Shown: positions 16,757 through 23,388 of the stretch, piece by piece
Layout of the letters: the number at the start of each line of letters is the position of its first letter
How positions within the stretch are numbered: the stretch's first letter is position 1
Position numbers and translations under genes: made by a program
NCBI GenBank assembly: GCA_905234845.1
Contig: CAJOIW010000001.1
Span: 30,230-94,229 of the forward strand
Source of the DNA: an uncultured Prevotella sp.
GTDB taxonomy: Bacteria; Bacteroidota; Bacteroidia; Bacteroidales; Bacteroidaceae
Length of the DNA: 64,000 bases
Direction of reading: 5' to 3'
The notes under the pieces: generated by a model
Databases searched by the model: none
The model's input: the letters and a program-made list of their open reading frames with translations, nothing else
Told to the model about the DNA's origin: nothing

Positions 16757-17563
16757 TCAATATGAGGCTGTACAGGGGATGCCCATGGCGATGACGCGAT
16801 CACGGATGCTGTCGAGTTCTTCGTGAGTGGCTTTGTGGAGTGTGGCGTCGGGTGTTTCGCGGTCGATGGTGTAGACCATAACGGCCTGCGGGGAGATTTC
16901 CTTTATGGCCTGCAGCCAGGGAGCAACAAATTGCTCGGTCGTGTTGTCGAGCAGGAAAGCCCCCTCCAACCTCCCCCCACTGGGGGCGGCTTCTTTCTTT
17001 TTCAAAAACATAGTTTGTATGATAACGTGTCCTTGAAAGTGTTGGAGTTGTTGTACGATGTCGGCGGCACGATAGTTGGGTGAAGTGGGACGGTCGACAC
17101 ATCGGATGAAGTTGTCGTCGACGGTGTCGAGCTTCTGGATGTTGTTGTCGACTCGCAGCAGGGCTTTGAATACTTTTGGGCGATGTATAAAGGTTGCGTT
17201 GCTGAGCACAGATACTCTTGCATGGGGGCAATAGCAGTCGCGCAGACGTATGGTATCGTCAATAATCTCGGGAAAGTGAGGATGGGCAGTGGGCTCGCCA
17301 TTGCCGGCAAAGGTGATTACATCGGGCACAAGACCTTCGACAATCATCGCTTTAAGTTTTTCCTCGAGGGCGACGGCCACCTCTTCGCGTGTAGGTCGGG
17401 GTAATGTGGGTCGGTGGTCGTGGTTGAAGCCGCATTCGCAGTAGATGCAGTCGAAAGTGCAGAGCTTGCCGTCTGAAGGCATGAGGTTGATGCCGAGGGA
17501 TGTTCCGAGGCGGCGGCTGTGTATAGGTCCAAAAATGGGCGAGGAATAGATGATAGTGCTCAT
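16757..17563 (-). CDS. Radical SAM protein (COG0731/TYW1-like) with an in-frame palindrome insertion
   Basis: From ATG 17563 the product is 268 residues. The [4Fe-4S]/SAM cluster motif is LCTFDCIYCECG, followed by ITFAGNGEPTAHPHF (SAM contact) and VSVLSNATF. The N-terminus SSPIFGPIHSRRLGTSLGINLMP is typical of the COG0731 group, some members of which act in wyosine base synthesis; its target here is unknown. Within the C-terminal half, residues reading EAAPSGGRLEGAF are encoded by a 34-bp repeat (16958-16991) and look inserted between native FLKKK and LLDN. I start at 17563 rather than the upstream ATG because the TATTTTTG promoter box is at 17608-17601. Confidence 0.85.
   Translation of the reverse strand: MSTIIYSSPIFGPIHSRRLGTSLGINLMPSDGKLCTFDCIYCECGFNHDHRPTLPRPTREEVAVALEEKLKAMIVEGLVPDVITFAGNGEPTAHPHFPEIIDDTIRLRDCYCPHARVSVLSNATFIHRPKVFKALLRVDNNIQKLDTVDDNFIRCVDRPTSPNYRAADIVQQLQHFQGHVIIQTMFLKKKEAAPSGGRLEGAFLLDNTTEQFVAPWLQAIKEISPQAVMVYTIDRETPDATLHKATHEELDSIRDRVIAMGIPCTASY
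16958..16991. repeat. Solo 34-bp inverted-repeat end of the DUF559 element, inside the radical SAM gene
   Basis: The sequence AGCCCCCTCCAACCTC...GCGGCT is identical to 22194-22227 and differs by a few bases from the ends of the cca insertion at 7991 and 8405. It is read in frame as AAPSGGRLEGA on the minus strand. Confidence 0.85.
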
Positions 17564-17600
17564 TTTTTTATTAACAATTGATATTTTCTTAAATTTTTGG

Positions 17601-17660
17601 CAAAAATACAAAATAATTGACAAATGACAATTGGTAATTGATAATTATTTTGTATTTTTG
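17601..17660. promoter_or_regulatory. Divergent promoters of the radical SAM gene and ftsX
   Basis: TATTTTTG at 17608-17601 (minus) and TATTTTTG at 17653-17660 (plus) are separated by CAAATGACAATTGGTAATTG and related CAATT-type heptamers. Both boxes place the chosen start codons in leaders of about 30-40 nt. Confidence 0.75.
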
Positions 17661-17690
17661 CGCTCTGAATTTCATTATTGCTTTAAGGCT

Positions 17691-18569
17691 ATGGGAAAGA
17701 AACGTAAGAAAACGAGTAGCCGTCAAGGATTGCAGGCTGTGACTTTATGCATTAGTACTGCACTGGTTCTTATATTGTTAGGGCTGGTGGTGTTTTCTGT
17801 TCTGACTGCCCGAAACTTGTCGGCTTACGTAAAGCAGAATTTAGTGGTGACAGTATTCTTGGACAACGAGGTTACTCCCTCTGAGGCCAACAAGCTCGCT
17901 ACTCGTCTGAAGAGCCGTACCTATGTAAACGGGCTGGACTATATCAGCAAGGAGCAGGCTCTCAAAGAGGGAACGGAGATGCTGGGTGCCGACCCGTCGG
18001 AGTTTATAGGCGAGAATCCCTTCTCATCGTCGATGGAACTGACCTTGAAGTCTGACTATGCCAACAACGACTCGCTGGCATGGATAGCGAAAGAGCTGAA
18101 AGCTTACCCGAAGGTGACGGAGATAAAATATCAGAAAGACTTGATAGAGGCTGTCAACCGTAATTTGGCGAAGATTAGCCTGGTCTTGTTGGTGTTGGCT
18201 GTTTTGCTGACTTTTGTGTCGTTCTCGCTTATCAATAACACGGTGCGCTTGGGCATTTACGCGCGGCGTTTCTCCATTCATACGATGAAGCTGGTGGGTG
18301 CGTCATGGGGGTTCATCCGTCGTCCGTTTGTGAGGCGGGCCATCATCGTAGGTCTGATAGCGGCGGTTATCGCTTGTCTGGTTTTGGGCGGATTGATTTG
18401 GCTGCTTTATCGTCATGAGCCTGAGATTCTTACAGTGATTACCTGGGAAGTGCTCGCCATCACGGCAGCGGTGGTTTTCGTTTTCGGTATTCTTATCACA
18501 GCCATGTGTGCAAGCATCTCCGTCAATAAGTTTCTGCGCATGAAGGCAGGCGAATTGTATAAGATATAG
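17691..18569 (+). CDS. ftsX: Cell-division ABC-transporter-like protein FtsX
   Basis: From ATG 17691 the protein is 292 residues with FtsX topology: a short basic N-terminus, a first membrane helix (ALVLILLGLVVFSVLTA), an extracytoplasmic domain, then three helices in a FtsX C-terminal domain (LVLLVLAVLLTFVSFSLINNTVRLGIYARRFSIHTMKLVGAS). With FtsE, encoded elsewhere, it regulates peptidoglycan hydrolysis at the septum. The upstream ATG at 17631 lies before the -7 promoter box, so the later start is right. It heads an operon with DUF3098 and uppP. Confidence 0.93.
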   Translation: MGKKRKKTSSRQGLQAVTLCISTALVLILLGLVVFSVLTARNLSAYVKQNLVVTVFLDNEVTPSEANKLATRLKSRTYVNGLDYISKEQALKEGTEMLGADPSEFIGENPFSSSMELTLKSDYANNDSLAWIAKELKAYPKVTEIKYQKDLIEAVNRNLAKISLVLLVLAVLLTFVSFSLINNTVRLGIYARRFSIHTMKLVGASWGFIRRPFVRRAIIVGLIAAVIACLVLGGLIWLLYRHEPEILTVITWEVLAITAAVVFVFGILITAMCASISVNKFLRMKAGELYKI

Positions 18570-18592
18570 AATAATTAAACTACGTTTAGTGT

Positions 18593-18820
18593 ATGGATAG
18601 GAAGAATTTTGCATTCGATAAATACAATTTCATTTTGTTGACCATAGGTATGATTGTGGTCATCGTGGGTTTCATCCTGATGAGTGGTGGCAGCTCTACT
18701 GAGGCCGGATATAATCCCGACATTTTTAGCGTGCGTCGCATCCGTGTGGCTCCGGTGGTTTGTTTTCTGGGGTTCATTTTTATGGTATATGCCATCATTC
18801 GTAAACCTAAAGAGAAGTAA
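18593..18820 (+). CDS. DUF3098 small membrane protein
   Basis: The 75-residue protein has two membrane helices (YNFILLTIGMIVVIVGFILM and VAPVVCFLGFIFMVYAII) separated by a SGGSSTEAGYNPDIFSVRRI loop, the DUF3098 pattern. In Bacteroidetes it is regularly found between ftsX and uppP, as here. Its function is not known; position suggests an envelope or division role. The next gene starts immediately after its TAA. Confidence 0.88.
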   Translation: MDRKNFAFDKYNFILLTIGMIVVIVGFILMSGGSSTEAGYNPDIFSVRRIRVAPVVCFLGFIFMVYAIIRKPKEK

Positions 18821-19681
18821 ATGGACTGGATAGAAACCTTGATTATCTCGATAGTGGAGGGGCTCACGGAGTTTCTTCCTGTGTCGTCGACTGGTCACAT
18901 GATTATTACGCAGAACCTGCTGGGTATTCAGCCGGGCGACCCGTTTGTTCATGCCTTTACGTTTATCATCCAGTTTGGAGCCATCCTTTCGGTGGTGTGC
19001 CTTTACTGGAGACGCTTTTTCAGGTTCGACAACACGCCTGCGCCCGAGGGGAGCACGGTGTGGCAGCGACTGAAATATAGATATCGTTTCTACTGGTTGC
19101 TCTTTGTGGGTGTATTGCCCGCAGTGATTATCGGCTTGCTGGCGAAGAAATCGGGCTTGCTCGACTGGCTGCTCGATAGTGTCGAGGTGGTGGCCGTGAT
19201 GCTCGTCGTGGGCGGTATCTTCATGCTCTTCTGCGACAGGCTCTTTAACAAGGGCACTGAGGAGAATAAGATGACGGAGAAGCGTGCTTTTAACATCGGT
19301 CTTTTCCAGTGTATCTCGGTTATTCCGGGCGTGTCGCGTTCGATGGCGACCATCGTGGGCGGCATGACGCAGGGGCTGACGCGCAAGCGTGCTGCCGAGT
19401 TCTCGTTCTTTCTGGCGGTGCCGACGATGGCCGGTGCGACGCTACTCGACCTGCTCGACCTGCTGAAAGACGATGCTACGTGGGCTACGAGTCATAATAT
19501 CTGTATGTTGGTGCTTGGCTGCGTTGTCGCGTTCGTCGTGGCCCTGCTTGCCATGAAGTGGTTTGTGGGCTTCCTTACCAAATATGGTTTCAAGGCCTTT
19601 GGTGTCTATCGCATCATCGTGGGAGGAGTCATCATTCTCCTGTTGCTTACAGGCCATTCTCTGGTGATGGTAGAAGGGTGA
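18821..19681 (+). CDS. uppP: Undecaprenyl-diphosphatase
   Basis: The 286-residue BacA-family integral membrane enzyme dephosphorylates undecaprenyl pyrophosphate to recycle the lipid carrier for peptidoglycan and O-antigen synthesis. Diagnostic motifs are EGLTEFLPVSSTGHMII near the N-terminus and VIPGVSRSMATIVGGM in the middle. About eight membrane helices are visible. It is translationally close-coupled to DUF3098 (no gap), and its stop lies only 12 bp before the truB start. Confidence 0.96.
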   Translation: MDWIETLIISIVEGLTEFLPVSSTGHMIITQNLLGIQPGDPFVHAFTFIIQFGAILSVVCLYWRRFFRFDNTPAPEGSTVWQRLKYRYRFYWLLFVGVLPAVIIGLLAKKSGLLDWLLDSVEVVAVMLVVGGIFMLFCDRLFNKGTEENKMTEKRAFNIGLFQCISVIPGVSRSMATIVGGMTQGLTRKRAAEFSFFLAVPTMAGATLLDLLDLLKDDATWATSHNICMLVLGCVVAFVVALLAMKWFVGFLTKYGFKAFGVYRIIVGGVIILLLLTGHSLVMVEG

Positions 19682-19692
19682 GGAGTGAAGAA

Positions 19693-20499
19693 GTGAATTT
19701 TCAGGAAGGAGAGATTATCGCTATTGATAAGCCATACCGACTGTCGAGTTTCGGTGCCTTGGCTCATGTGCGCTATCTGGTGTCGAGGAAGATTGGTGTG
19801 AGGCGGGTGAAGATGGGGCATGCCGGCACGCTCGACCCGTTGGCCACAGGTGTGCTTGTGCTCTGTACGGGCAAGATGACGAAGCGCATCGAGGAGTTGC
19901 AGCGGCATACGAAGGAGTACACGGCTACGCTCCAGCTGGGTGCCACCACGCCGAGCTACGATATGGAGCACGAGGTAGACGCGACCTTCCCCACCGCGCA
20001 TATTACCCGTGAGCGTGTCGTCGACGTATTGAGGCGGTTCGAGGGCGACATCATGCAGGTGCCGCCAGCTTATAGTGCCTGTAAGTTGAACGGCGACCGC
20101 GCCTACGACTTGAAGCGCAAGGGGCGCGAGGTGGTGCTGCAGGCCAAGCCTGTGCGTGTCGACGAGATTGCGCTCACGTCCTTCGATGAGGGGCAGATGC
20201 AGATGAGCATCCGCGTGGTCTGCGGAAAGGGCACCTACATCCGCGCTCTGGCTCGCGATATTGGGGAGGCTCTCGGTAGCGGCGCCTATCTCACCGCGCT
20301 GCGTCGCACCCGTGTCGGCAACATCCGCGTGGAAGAATGCATCGGCTACGACCATGTCGATGAGTGGCTTGACGCTGCGCTAATGAAGACCCCTCCCAGC
20401 CTCCCCGAAGGAGAGGAAACCCGAGTGCCACAACTCCCTCCCCTTGGGGGAGGGATGGGGAGAGGTTTAGGGGTGGGGAGAGGTTCAACTGTAAACTGA
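19693..20499 (+). CDS. truB: tRNA pseudouridine(55) synthase with a repeat-derived C-terminal extension
   Basis: TruB makes pseudouridine 55 in the T-loop of tRNAs. The catalytic motif GHAGTLDPLATGVLVLCTGK, the YDLKRKGREV strand and CGKGTYIRALARDIGEALG are all present. I place the start at GTG 19693, giving an N-terminus V/M-NFQEGEIIAIDKP that fits the family; GTG 19678 overlapping the uppP stop is possible. The native protein seems to end near DEWLDAALMK. The last 36 or so residues (PPSLPEGEETRVP and Gly-rich tail) are translated from a GC-rich palindromic repeat (20391-20489). Confidence 0.93.
   Translation: MNFQEGEIIAIDKPYRLSSFGALAHVRYLVSRKIGVRRVKMGHAGTLDPLATGVLVLCTGKMTKRIEELQRHTKEYTATLQLGATTPSYDMEHEVDATFPTAHITRERVVDVLRRFEGDIMQVPPAYSACKLNGDRAYDLKRKGREVVLQAKPVRVDEIALTSFDEGQMQMSIRVVCGKGTYIRALARDIGEALGSGAYLTALRRTRVGNIRVEECIGYDHVDEWLDAALMKTPPSLPEGEETRVPQLPPLGGGMGRGLGVGRGSTVN
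20391..20489 (+). repeat. LPEGE-family palindromic repeat encoding the truB tail
   Basis: Two hairpin blocks (CTCCCC-GAAGGAGAGG and CTCCCTCCCC-TTGGGGGAGGG) are followed by GGGGAGAGG. It is read through in the truB frame and supplies the stop 10 bp later. The same blocks in the same order occur at 29421 and 30911. Confidence 0.75.
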
Positions 20500-20683
20500 T
20501 AACCATAAGCCGTAAAATATAAACATAAATTATCACGAACTAACGGTCACGGCAGCAAGGCGGATGCAACCTTTCACAACTGCCTACGGGAAAAAGCAAT
20601 GAATCATAAATTATAATTTGTGGTTAATTCATGGAAATTCGTGTTAAAATGAAGAGTGAACCGTAAACTGTAATAAATGAATA

Positions 20684-21850
20684 ATGAAACTGTCACAATT
20701 TAAGTTCAAGTTGCCGGAGGAGCAGATCGCGCTTTATCCGCACAGCATCTACCGCGAGTTTGAAAACGAGAGGGGCGAGAAAGAGACCTTCCGCATTACC
20801 CGCCGCGATGAGTGTCGCTTGATGGTGCTTCACCGCAAGTCGGGAACCATCGAGATGTATAAGAAAGACGATAAGGGGAACCCCATCGAGGGCGAGTATC
20901 TTGACTTCCGCAATGTGCTCGACTATTTCGGTGACGACGACGTGTTCATCTTCAACGACACGAAAGTATTTCCCGCGCGTCTCTACGGTACGAAGGAGCG
21001 CACCGACGCGAAGATAGAGGTGTTTCTACTACGCGAGCTCAACCGCGACATGCGGCTGTGGGATGTGCTTGTCGAGCCTGCCCGCAAGATACGCATCGGC
21101 AACAAGCTCTTCTTTGACGAGAGCGGTACGATGGTGGCCGAGGTCATCGACAACACCACGAGCCGTGGTCGCACGTTGCGCTTCCTTTACGACTGTCCTC
21201 ACGACGAGTTCAAGAGAGAGCTGTATGCCTTGGGCGAGGCGCCACTGCCCCGTTACATCCTTGACGGCCGGAAGGCCGAGAGTGCCACGGCCGAAGACTT
21301 CGACGATTTCCAGACCATCTTCGCCCGCAATGAGGGTGCCGTCACCGCACCTGCTACCGGCCTGCACTTCAGCCGCGAGCTGATGAAGCGCATGGAGATC
21401 AACGGCATCCGCTTCGCCTTTGTCACCCTTCACTGCGGCTTGAGTGCCTTCCACACCATAGAGGTGGAGGACCTGACGAAGCACAAGATGGACTCCGAGC
21501 AGATGCACATCGGTCGCGAGGCCTGCCAGACCGTGAACCGCGCCAAGGCAGCCGGCCACCGCGTGTGCGCCGTAGGCACCAGCGTGGTGAAGGCCACCGA
21601 GACCGCCGTAGGCACCGACGGAATGCTCAAGGAGTTCGACGGCTGGACCAACAAGTTCATTTTCCCTCCCTACGACTTCGGACTAGCCGACTCGATGCTC
21701 GCCAACTTCTACCATCCCTATTCCATTCTGCTTATGGAGACCGCGGCCTTCGGCGGCTACGACCTCGTGATGGAGGCCTACAGCCGGGCCGTCGACCACG
21801 GCTACCGTTTCGGCTGCTTCGGCGACGCCATGCTCATCCTCAATGACTGA
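20684..21850 (+). CDS. queA: S-adenosylmethionine:tRNA ribosyltransferase-isomerase
   Basis: The 388-residue QueA transfers and isomerises ribose from SAM to preQ1 in tRNA, making epoxyqueuosine. Family signatures include FRNVLDYFGDDDVFIFNDTKVFPARLYG, APLPRYI, EGAVTAPATGLHF, HCGLSAFHTIEVEDLTKHKMDSE and the C-terminal GLADSMLANFYHPYSILLMETAAFGGYDLV. It is slightly longer than the 340-350 residues of proteobacterial enzymes because of insertions in the first 100 residues. The 184 bp before it hold no clear promoter box or gene. Confidence 0.96.
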   Translation: MKLSQFKFKLPEEQIALYPHSIYREFENERGEKETFRITRRDECRLMVLHRKSGTIEMYKKDDKGNPIEGEYLDFRNVLDYFGDDDVFIFNDTKVFPARLYGTKERTDAKIEVFLLRELNRDMRLWDVLVEPARKIRIGNKLFFDESGTMVAEVIDNTTSRGRTLRFLYDCPHDEFKRELYALGEAPLPRYILDGRKAESATAEDFDDFQTIFARNEGAVTAPATGLHFSRELMKRMEINGIRFAFVTLHCGLSAFHTIEVEDLTKHKMDSEQMHIGREACQTVNRAKAAGHRVCAVGTSVVKATETAVGTDGMLKEFDGWTNKFIFPPYDFGLADSMLANFYHPYSILLMETAAFGGYDLVMEAYSRAVDHGYRFGCFGDAMLILND

Positions 21851-21855
21851 CGAGT

Positions 21856-21930
21856 TAGAGGAGTTCAAGGAGTTTCAGGAGTTTCAGGGAGTTAAGGAAT
21901 GAAGGAGTGAGGGAGTTAAGGAGTTAAGGA
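21856..21930 (+). repeat. Tandem GGAGTTAAG-type array before folK
   Basis: Eight or more 8-9 bp units of the form (A)GGAGTTAAG, GGAGTTTCA or GGAGTGAAG run up to and into the folK GTG start. Each contains AGGAG, complementary to the anti-Shine-Dalgarno sequence. Related units occur at 15604, 19681 and 44270-44350. Confidence 0.65.
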
Positions 21931-22428
21931 GTGAAGAAGTTGAAAACAATTGTCTACCTCTCGCTCGGGAGCAATCTCGGCCGTCGTAGCGCCAACCTCC
22001 GCCGTGCCATCCGCCTAATAGGGCAGCAGGTGGGCGAGGTCACAGCCGTGTCCGACTTTCTGGCTACCGAGCCATGGGGTTTTACGTCGGAGCATTCGTT
22101 TCTCAATGCTTGTGTCCGAGTGCTGACGTCGCTCACACCTCGTCAGCTGCTCGAGGTCACCCAACAGATAGAACGGCAGATGGGACGCAGGAAAGCCCCC
22201 TCCAACCTCCCCCCACTGGGGGCGGCTTTTTCTCCGACCCATCCCGAGCAGGGGAGAAAAGTCTACCACGACCGCATCATCGACATCGATATCCTGCTCT
22301 ACGGTGACCTCCGTGTCGACGAGCCCGACCTGCAAATCCCCCATCCCCTCATGCACCAGCGCCAGTTCGTAATGCAACCCCTCCGGCAAATCTGCCCCGA
22401 CGAGCCGCAAACCCTTAATAACCCATAA
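21931..22428 (+). CDS. folK: 2-amino-4-hydroxy-6-hydroxymethyldihydropteridine diphosphokinase with in-frame insertion
   Basis: HPPK pyrophosphorylates the pterin for folate synthesis. The N-terminus TIVYLSLGSNLGRRSANLRRAI, the EPWGFTSEHSFLNACV strand and the active-site YHDRIIDIDILLYGD with IPHPLMHQRQFVMQPL are all present. Between the native segments MGRRK and GRKVYHDR lie about 20 extra residues (APSNLPPLGAAFSPTHPEQ) encoded by a 34-bp repeat and its flank. They fall just before the catalytic segment, in a surface loop of the family. The start is GTG 21931 at the end of a GGAGTTAAG array; TTG 21940 is an alternative. Confidence 0.9.
   Translation: MKKLKTIVYLSLGSNLGRRSANLRRAIRLIGQQVGEVTAVSDFLATEPWGFTSEHSFLNACVRVLTSLTPRQLLEVTQQIERQMGRRKAPSNLPPLGAAFSPTHPEQGRKVYHDRIIDIDILLYGDLRVDEPDLQIPHPLMHQRQFVMQPLRQICPDEPQTLNNP
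22194..22227. repeat. Solo 34-bp inverted-repeat end of the DUF559 element, inside folK
   Basis: It is identical to 16958-16991, and the seven bases before it (GCAGGAA) are also shared. It is read in frame as APSNLPPLGAA, while the radical SAM copy is read from the other strand; both readings are free of stops. Confidence 0.85.
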
Positions 22429-22433
22429 GACAA

Positions 22434-23189
22434 ATGCCACAGATAGACGATTTCTTTATGTATGAGAACCGCGTGGAGGGTATCACCGAGGCCGACTATC
22501 AGCGGGCACAGCTCTATGTGGAGGCGGCAAAGGCTTTTGCGCAGACCACCTACCAGAGCATCTACATTATCGACTACTACCGCAAGAATTTCCTCTATGT
22601 ATCGGACAATCCGCTCTTCCTCTGCGGTCATACCGCTGACGAGGTGCGCCAGATGGGCTATAGCTTTTATCTGGACTATGTCCCGAAGGAGGAAGTGGAA
22701 ATGCTGAAAGAGCTGAACCGTTCTGGCTTTCGTGCTTTCTACGATGAGCCTGTGGAGAATCGCTGCCAGTGCATGATGTCCTATGACTTTCACATCACCA
22801 GTGGCAACCGCTTACTGCTCATCAGCCATAAGATTACGCCCCTTGTCATGACTGCCGATGGGCGTGTATGGCTGGCCCTCTGCACCGTCTCGCTCTTGCC
22901 CCATAAGGAAGCAGGGCATATCGAGTTTCGTCAGTTTCGCACAGGCGAGAAACGCGAGTACTCTCTGCAGGGACACCGTTGGAGAAACCGAGAGACCATA
23001 ACCTTGAAATCAGAGGAAAAGCAGATACTGACACTCTCGGCTCAGGGCTACACCATGAAAGAGATAGCCGAACAGATGCTCCGCTCGTTCGATACCATAA
23101 AATTTTATCGCCGACAGATTTTCGAGAAACTAGACGTGCAGAACATTACCGAGGCTCTCGCTCTTGCCACTAATTACGGTCTTGTCTGA
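22434..23189 (+). CDS. PAS-like/LuxR-type transcriptional regulator
   Basis: The 251-residue protein has an N-terminal sensor region (residues about 30-170) with a PAS-like strand pattern (YIIDYYRKNFLYVSDNPLFLCGHTADEVRQMG). A C-terminal LuxR/FixJ helix-turn-helix spans about 185-248 (LKSEEKQILTLSAQGYTMKEIAEQM, DTIKFYRRQIFEKL, NITEALALATNYGL). This architecture is frequent in Bacteroidetes beside TonB-type receptors. It starts 5 bp after folK. The 25-bp inverted repeat just downstream, overlapping the next gene's promoter, is a natural candidate operator. Ligand unknown. Confidence 0.85.
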   Translation: MPQIDDFFMYENRVEGITEADYQRAQLYVEAAKAFAQTTYQSIYIIDYYRKNFLYVSDNPLFLCGHTADEVRQMGYSFYLDYVPKEEVEMLKELNRSGFRAFYDEPVENRCQCMMSYDFHITSGNRLLLISHKITPLVMTADGRVWLALCTVSLLPHKEAGHIEFRQFRTGEKREYSLQGHRWRNRETITLKSEEKQILTLSAQGYTMKEIAEQMLRSFDTIKFYRRQIFEKLDVQNITEALALATNYGLV

Positions 23190-23246
23190 AAGGCTACGGG
23201 TAGGCGACGGCACGTCGGGAATGACATCATTCATACGGTTTTAACT

Positions 23247-23315
23247 AATTCTACTACCCAAATGGGTAATTTTTCATCCTTGTGGTGAGGAATTACCCAT
23301 TTGGGTAGTAGAATT
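23247..23315. promoter_or_regulatory. Perfect 25-bp inverted repeat upstream of the receptor gene
   Basis: Arms 23247-23271 and 23291-23315 are exact reverse complements separated by 19 bp. Each arm contains the near-palindrome TACCCAAATGGGTA. It is followed by TATTTTT, so it could end the luxR transcript. Its right arm also covers the -33 region of the downstream promoter, suggesting an activator site. Confidence 0.75.
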
Positions 23316-23330
23316 ATTTTTAAGTATTGC

Positions 23331-23338
23331 AACCTTTG
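23331..23338 (+). promoter_or_regulatory. -7 box of the TonB-type receptor gene
   Basis: AACCTTTG is one base off TAnnTTTG. No TTTG element sits at the usual distance; that position is taken by the right arm of the inverted repeat, which fits activator dependence. Confidence 0.55.
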
Positions 23339-23388
23339 CATCATAAAAGTGCGTCTAACGAACAAAAGCATTTAAAATCATAAAGACA

